Assembly (NCBI RefSeq): GCF_007992715.1
Contig: NZ_BKAU01000001.1
Span: 2,480,001-2,544,000, forward strand
Direction of reading: 5' to 3'
From: Chitinophaga cymbidii
GTDB lineage: Bacteria > Bacteroidota > Bacteroidia > Chitinophagales > Chitinophagaceae
Length of the DNA stretch: 64,000 nt
Numbering within the stretch: the stretch's first letter is position 1; every line of letters begins with the position of its first letter. Made by a program: the position numbers and the translations under genes. The notes under the pieces are model-generated. The model saw nothing but the letters and a program-made list of their open reading frames with translations. It searched no databases and was not told the DNA's origin. This document shows, piece by piece, positions 60,417 to 64,000 of the stretch.

Positions 60417-61502
60417 ATGCCTAAAGTTTCCTTCAACAACAAGAACGCGCTTTTCTTTCCTTCGCTGAAAGCATCGGTGGAAGAGTATTTCAGGGAGAAT
60501 GACCTGAAAAAAACCGGCAATCTTCACCTGCACATCAAAACGATCGTGCTGATTCCTGCCGCCATCCTGATCTATGTAAGCCTGCTGGTATTTCCGCTGC
60601 ACGTGGTGCCGGCCATTTTTCTGAGCGCCCTGCTGGGCTTTACCCTGGCCTGTATCGGCTTCAACGTGATGCACGATGCCTGTCACGGCAGCTACTCCAC
60701 CAAAGGATGGGTGAACGATACGCTCGGCCTTACTTTGAACGCACTGGGCGGCAACGCCTTCATCTGGAAACAGAAACATAACATCATCCATCATACGTAT
60801 ACGAATGTGGACGGGCTGGACGATGACATCGCCAAAAGCCCGCTGATGCGTCAGTGCAGCAGCCAGCAATGGGTGCCGATGCACCGGCTGCAACATTTTT
60901 ACGTGGTGCTGGTATACGGGATCTCGTCCTTCGCATGGGTGTTCATCATGGATTTCGTGAAATACCTGAGCAGCAAGGTGTACAGAACGCCGCTGCAGCG
61001 CATGAAGTTCTCCGATCATTTCGTGTTCTGGATGAGCAAGGTATTATACGTGGCCTTTTATATTGTGCTGCCCATCCTGATCGTGGGCCCGCAGGCCTGG
61101 GTGATCGGTTTTGTAGCCATGCACCTGGTAATGGGATTCACACTGGCGATCGTGTTCCAGTTGGCGCATGTGGTGGAAGAAACGGAGTTTGAAGCAGTGG
61201 GGGAAGATGATAGAATAGTCGAAAACGAATGGGCGATCCACCAGATAAAGACCACCGCGAATTTTTCGCCGGATGATAAGGTGGTTTCCTGGTTCGTAGG
61301 CGGCCTCAACTACCAGGTGGAGCATCACCTGTTCCCGCGGATCAGCCACGTGCACTATCCCGCGCTAAGCAAGATCGTGGAGGAAAAATGCAGGGAGTTC
61401 AACCTGCCGTACAACAGCCTGCCTACCATGGGCGCGGCCGTGCGCTCCCATTTCCGCTTTATGCGGATGCTGGGCATGAAGCCTGAGGTGGTGCCGGCGT
61501 AG
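60417..61502 (+). CDS. Fatty-acid desaturase (acyl-lipid/acyl-CoA type)
   Basis: A 361-residue membrane enzyme that introduces a double bond into an acyl chain using O2. The three histidine boxes are H86/H90 in VMHDACHGSY, H121/H125/H126 in KHNIIHHTYTN, and H303/H304 in NYQVEHHLFP. About four membrane helices lie between and before them (LIPAAILIYVSLLVF, AIFLSALLGFTLACIGF). The QVEHH form of the last box resembles front-end desaturases, though the fused cytochrome b5 of those enzymes is absent. A strong terminator 137 bp later closes the transcript. Confidence 0.94.
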   Translation: MPKVSFNNKNALFFPSLKASVEEYFRENDLKKTGNLHLHIKTIVLIPAAILIYVSLLVFPLHVVPAIFLSALLGFTLACIGFNVMHDACHGSYSTKGWVNDTLGLTLNALGGNAFIWKQKHNIIHHTYTNVDGLDDDIAKSPLMRQCSSQQWVPMHRLQHFYVVLVYGISSFAWVFIMDFVKYLSSKVYRTPLQRMKFSDHFVFWMSKVLYVAFYIVLPILIVGPQAWVIGFVAMHLVMGFTLAIVFQLAHVVEETEFEAVGEDDRIVENEWAIHQIKTTANFSPDDKVVSWFVGGLNYQVEHHLFPRISHVHYPALSKIVEEKCREFNLPYNSLPTMGAAVRSHFRFMRMLGMKPEVVPA

Positions 61503-61847
61503 ACGGGTGGCCTTAACATGTATTTAACGCCGATTTGCATTTTTCATCCTGAAATTGCAGACGATTGTTAAATCAGCCACTTTTCTCCGGTTTAGCTTTC
61601 GACAGCTTTCTTCGTATTACAGACCAGCTTTACATAACAAAAAGGCGCTCCTCCACCCGGAAAGAGCGCCTTTTTCATGCCCATCCCCCAAAAAAATCTT
61701 CCACACCTGTGTCTGCCCCGTACCATCGATCAAAATAAATCCCCCATTTTAGCACCATCATTATTAGAATAACAAACTCATTCACAAATTATTAACACCG
61801 GCAGAAAGGCGAATGAAGTATCTAACATCTTCAAAAACCTCCCATCT
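61503..61847. other. 345-bp intergenic region
   Basis: It contains the terminator at 61639-61675 and an AT-rich stretch before the next gene. No ORF, RNA gene or repeat could be supported. Confidence 0.6.
61639..61675. terminator. Bidirectional rho-independent terminator
   Basis: GGCGCTC at 61644-61650 pairs with GAGCGCC at 61664-61670. The stem is preceded by five A's and followed by five T's, so it can end transcripts from both directions. It serves the desaturase gene. Confidence 0.92.
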
Positions 61848-63026
61848 ATGGATAAGCTACATCAACTGGTCGTTCAGCAACTTGGCCCGCGCTCGCTGCA
61901 GAATGATGCAAACGTGCTCGCTGCTTACCTCCGGCAGATTCAGGAGCAAAGGCAGCTGATGACCCGCGCGCTGCTCGACGCCACCTGCTCCAACGACGAT
62001 AAAGACGGGAAAAGGATCATGGTGCGCCAGCACCAGGCGGCGCTCACACGTTTGCTGGACAGCATCTATTATTACATCAGCATACACCGGTCCACTTCCT
62101 GGCAGCGGCCGCAACAGGAGCCGGACCTTATCATGGACTTTTATCTGCAGGTGGAGGAAAACCTGCAGGACGTGATGATTGGGCTGGAACAGCACTTTTC
62201 CGAATTTATGGAGATGGACAAACCATTACCTTTCAGTTATGCCGTTCTCGCCCGCAAGCAGCTGGCCCTGCGGCTGAAGGAAGTAGACTGGCTGGCCCGT
62301 GCACCGGCGCTGGAACACGCCCTCGTGGCGCTGATCTTCCGGCCGGTGCGGGAACTGATCAACAATGCAAACGACCGCATCACCTTTCGCGAGCTGTTCT
62401 ATCACCGGGACCTGCTCAGCCAGCTGGTGCAGCTCACCACGCTGGACCTTGTGCCGGTAGACCGTTTTTCCTGGCAGGTGCATTACATCCTGCAGCACAT
62501 GAATTTCAATACGCTCGAATATTACCTTTATTGCACGGAACGCATCCGCACAAAGCTGCAGCAATATAAAAAGCTGACGGACCGCATCGCCTGCCTGAAA
62601 TGGTTCATCAGGGAAGTGAAAGGTATTCCACCGGGAATGAACGGATCAGGGCTGGATATGACGCAGCCACCTGTCAGCAGGCAATTGCTCCGCTGGCTGG
62701 AAGACGAGAAGCAATACCTGCAGGAGCTGCACGCCGCCAGCAGGGAAGCGCGCATTCTTACCAATCTCACGCTCCCGCAGTTGACGTTGCTGGTGCGGCT
62801 GTTCGTTGACGAGGGCATCATTGCCAGCACTTCCACGGAACAGGTGCTGCGGTTTGTAGCCAGTGTGCTCACGGCTAACCAGGCCGGCGCCGCCACCGGC
62901 GATAACTTCGAAGCACGCTACCATCATCCCGCGCTTGCCACCATTCAGTCCTGCAAAGCCACCATCGCGCGGCTGGCAGCCCGTTTGCAGGAATACGAGA
63001 TCAGCCTTCATGCATATGCTGGTTAA
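61848..63026 (+). CDS. Orphan helical protein paired with RteC-domain gene
   Basis: A 392-residue cytoplasmic protein made mostly of helices, with no signal peptide and no named domain that I recognise. Segments such as LLDSIYYYISIHRSTSWQRP, EYYLYCTERIRTKLQQYKKL and LTLPQLTLLVRLFVDEGIIA have the spacing of coiled or bundle helices. The stop is 38 bp before the RteC-domain gene on the same strand, so they are probably co-transcribed. Co-occurrence suggests a shared function in regulation. Nothing in the sequence indicates a catalytic role. Confidence 0.78.
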   Translation: MDKLHQLVVQQLGPRSLQNDANVLAAYLRQIQEQRQLMTRALLDATCSNDDKDGKRIMVRQHQAALTRLLDSIYYYISIHRSTSWQRPQQEPDLIMDFYLQVEENLQDVMIGLEQHFSEFMEMDKPLPFSYAVLARKQLALRLKEVDWLARAPALEHALVALIFRPVRELINNANDRITFRELFYHRDLLSQLVQLTTLDLVPVDRFSWQVHYILQHMNFNTLEYYLYCTERIRTKLQQYKKLTDRIACLKWFIREVKGIPPGMNGSGLDMTQPPVSRQLLRWLEDEKQYLQELHAASREARILTNLTLPQLTLLVRLFVDEGIIASTSTEQVLRFVASVLTANQAGAATGDNFEARYHHPALATIQSCKATIARLAARLQEYEISLHAYAG

Positions 63027-63064
63027 CGAACTATTTACAAAATCCCAATGTAAAATCTCATCCG

Positions 63065-63946
63065 ATGAAACAAGATTTTATCGCCATCCAGGAGGCGTTG
63101 TTTGAACAGCTCGCCCTGCATGAAACCCAAACGCCCAACCTGCTGGAGCGGACCAAAAGAGGCGCGCAGATAGTCGGCAAAGTGCTGGCGCAGCTGAAAG
63201 CGCATGTGCTGGAAAATGATTTTGAAAGCAAGGAAGAAGAGATCACATTTTACAAAATCATCTTCCCCAACATCCACAGCCAGAATGTTTACTACAGCCG
63301 TCTCTTCCGCATTGAAGCGGACAGTCCCCGTAAAGTACCGGCGGAATACAAGCGTTTCCTGGAGCAGGAGAACGAGCGCATCAACCTGTTTTTTGAAGAG
63401 CACGGCGCGTTGTTCATCTACCATCGCAGCAAAGCCAGTGATATGGATGAAGTGTATTTCCTGCGTAACAGTCTTTATAACAATAACTATCCGGATGACC
63501 TGGATGGCATGCTGGACACACGTTTCTGCAATCCCAATTCCATCCGGCTCGGTGAGCTGATGGGGCTCGAGCGCGTAAAGGAATACCTGGAAAAGGCGAT
63601 GGAAAAAGCAGATGCCGCGCTGGAAGAAAGCAGGAGAGCGCTCAAACCGCAACTGGTATGGACCGCCCGGAAGGCGGACCTGGCGGAGCTTGGATATGCC
63701 ATCTATGCGTCCAAAGCGCTGAACCACGGGCGCGCGGAGCTGAAGCAGATATTCGCATGGCTGGAAGCTTCTTTCAGCATCTCGCTGGGTAACCCCTACA
63801 GTATTTTCCGGGATCTGCGCGTGCGCAAAGGAGAGCGGGCCCGCTTTTCAGAAGTGATGAAATCAGCGCTTGAAAAGCTGATGGAAGAGATGGATGAGGA
63901 TACTTCCCGCGCATTCAACGGTGGCAAAGCGCCGCGTCATCCATGA
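63065..63946 (+). CDS. RteC-domain protein
   Basis: A 293-residue protein with the RteC domain, named from the regulator that activates excision of the conjugative transposon CTnDOT by binding DNA through a winged helix. The N-terminal domain includes KEEEITFYKIIFPNIHSQNV and YYSRLFRIE. The C-terminal part (about 195-285) has ARKADLAELGYAIYASKAL, LGNPYSIFRDLRVRKGERAR and TSRAF after the last helix. No conjugation, integrase or mobilisation gene is visible in the window. In this family many members are found outside such elements and their role is unknown. Confidence 0.9.
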   Translation: MKQDFIAIQEALFEQLALHETQTPNLLERTKRGAQIVGKVLAQLKAHVLENDFESKEEEITFYKIIFPNIHSQNVYYSRLFRIEADSPRKVPAEYKRFLEQENERINLFFEEHGALFIYHRSKASDMDEVYFLRNSLYNNNYPDDLDGMLDTRFCNPNSIRLGELMGLERVKEYLEKAMEKADAALEESRRALKPQLVWTARKADLAELGYAIYASKALNHGRAELKQIFAWLEASFSISLGNPYSIFRDLRVRKGERARFSEVMKSALEKLMEEMDEDTSRAFNGGKAPRHP

Positions 63947-63968
63947 CCTTTGCTTTTGCAGGAGAGGA

Positions 63969-64000
63969 TTTTTAGCAATATCTTCGGTTTTTGCTAAAAA
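63969..64000. terminator. Hairpin at the right window edge
   Basis: TTTTTAGCAA at 63969-63978 is repeated inverted at 63991-64000 with a 12-nt loop, 22 bp after the RteC stop. It probably ends that transcript, but the sequence beyond the edge is missing. Confidence 0.65.

Overview
The window looks like chromosomal DNA from a Bacteroidota member, most likely Chitinophagaceae. The reasons are a SusC/SusD pair with an ECF sigma/FecR switch, a type IX secretion (gliding-motility type B) C-terminal domain, RteC, a reg_prop sensor kinase, several TonB-type receptors and a fairly high GC content. The assignment is an inference from gene families. No rRNA, IS element or CRISPR array was seen. There is one tRNA (Glu, anticodon TTC).

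Layout. 0-7.2 kb: a metallophosphoesterase cut by the left edge, an SdiA-regulated-type lipoprotein, then a rightward run of an HD-PycTM fusion, ppk1, a DUF4442 protein and a beta-CASP metallo-hydrolase. 7.2-17.8 kb: a leftward signalling-rich block with a reg_prop/LytS-type kinase, an SMP-30-like propeller, a hybrid kinase, a large T9SS-sorted PKD protein, and a PAS kinase with a CheY-like regulator. 17.9-20.5 kb: an aldo/keto reductase and a GH20 hexosaminidase. 20.5-26.4 kb: a tight leftward cluster of a sugar-isomerase-like protein, a cNMP-domain histidine kinase, a response regulator fused to a thioredoxin-reductase-like protein, a UBP zinc finger and a thioredoxin-reductase-like flavoprotein, with a divergent AraC regulator.

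27.5-41.8 kb is the most striking locus: ECF sigma, FecR, SusC and SusD, followed in overlapping or abutting order by a large lipoprotein, a secreted protein carrying an FMN-attachment-type TGAT motif, a secreted FAD-dependent oxidoreductase and ApbE flavin transferase. Together these suggest a substrate-induced nutrient-uptake locus coupled to covalent flavin redox chemistry outside the cytoplasm. 41.8-47 kb: small secreted proteins, an outer-membrane barrel, an OmpR-type two-component pair and a protein with 42-bp tandem repeats. 47-50.8 kb: a Crp-type regulator, a sterol-desaturase-family enzyme and a TonB siderophore-type receptor.

50.9-59 kb is accessory in character: a large orphan protein with a possible cysteine-hydrolase core, then visibly AT-richer genes (a secreted propeller-like protein, CHAD, a DHFR/RibD-type reductase, DUF3863, an orphan protein) ending beside tRNA-Glu. 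59.1-61.5 kb: a HxlR/SDR divergent pair and a fatty-acid desaturase. 61.8-64 kb: an orphan helical protein and an RteC-domain protein, with a strong hairpin at the right edge.
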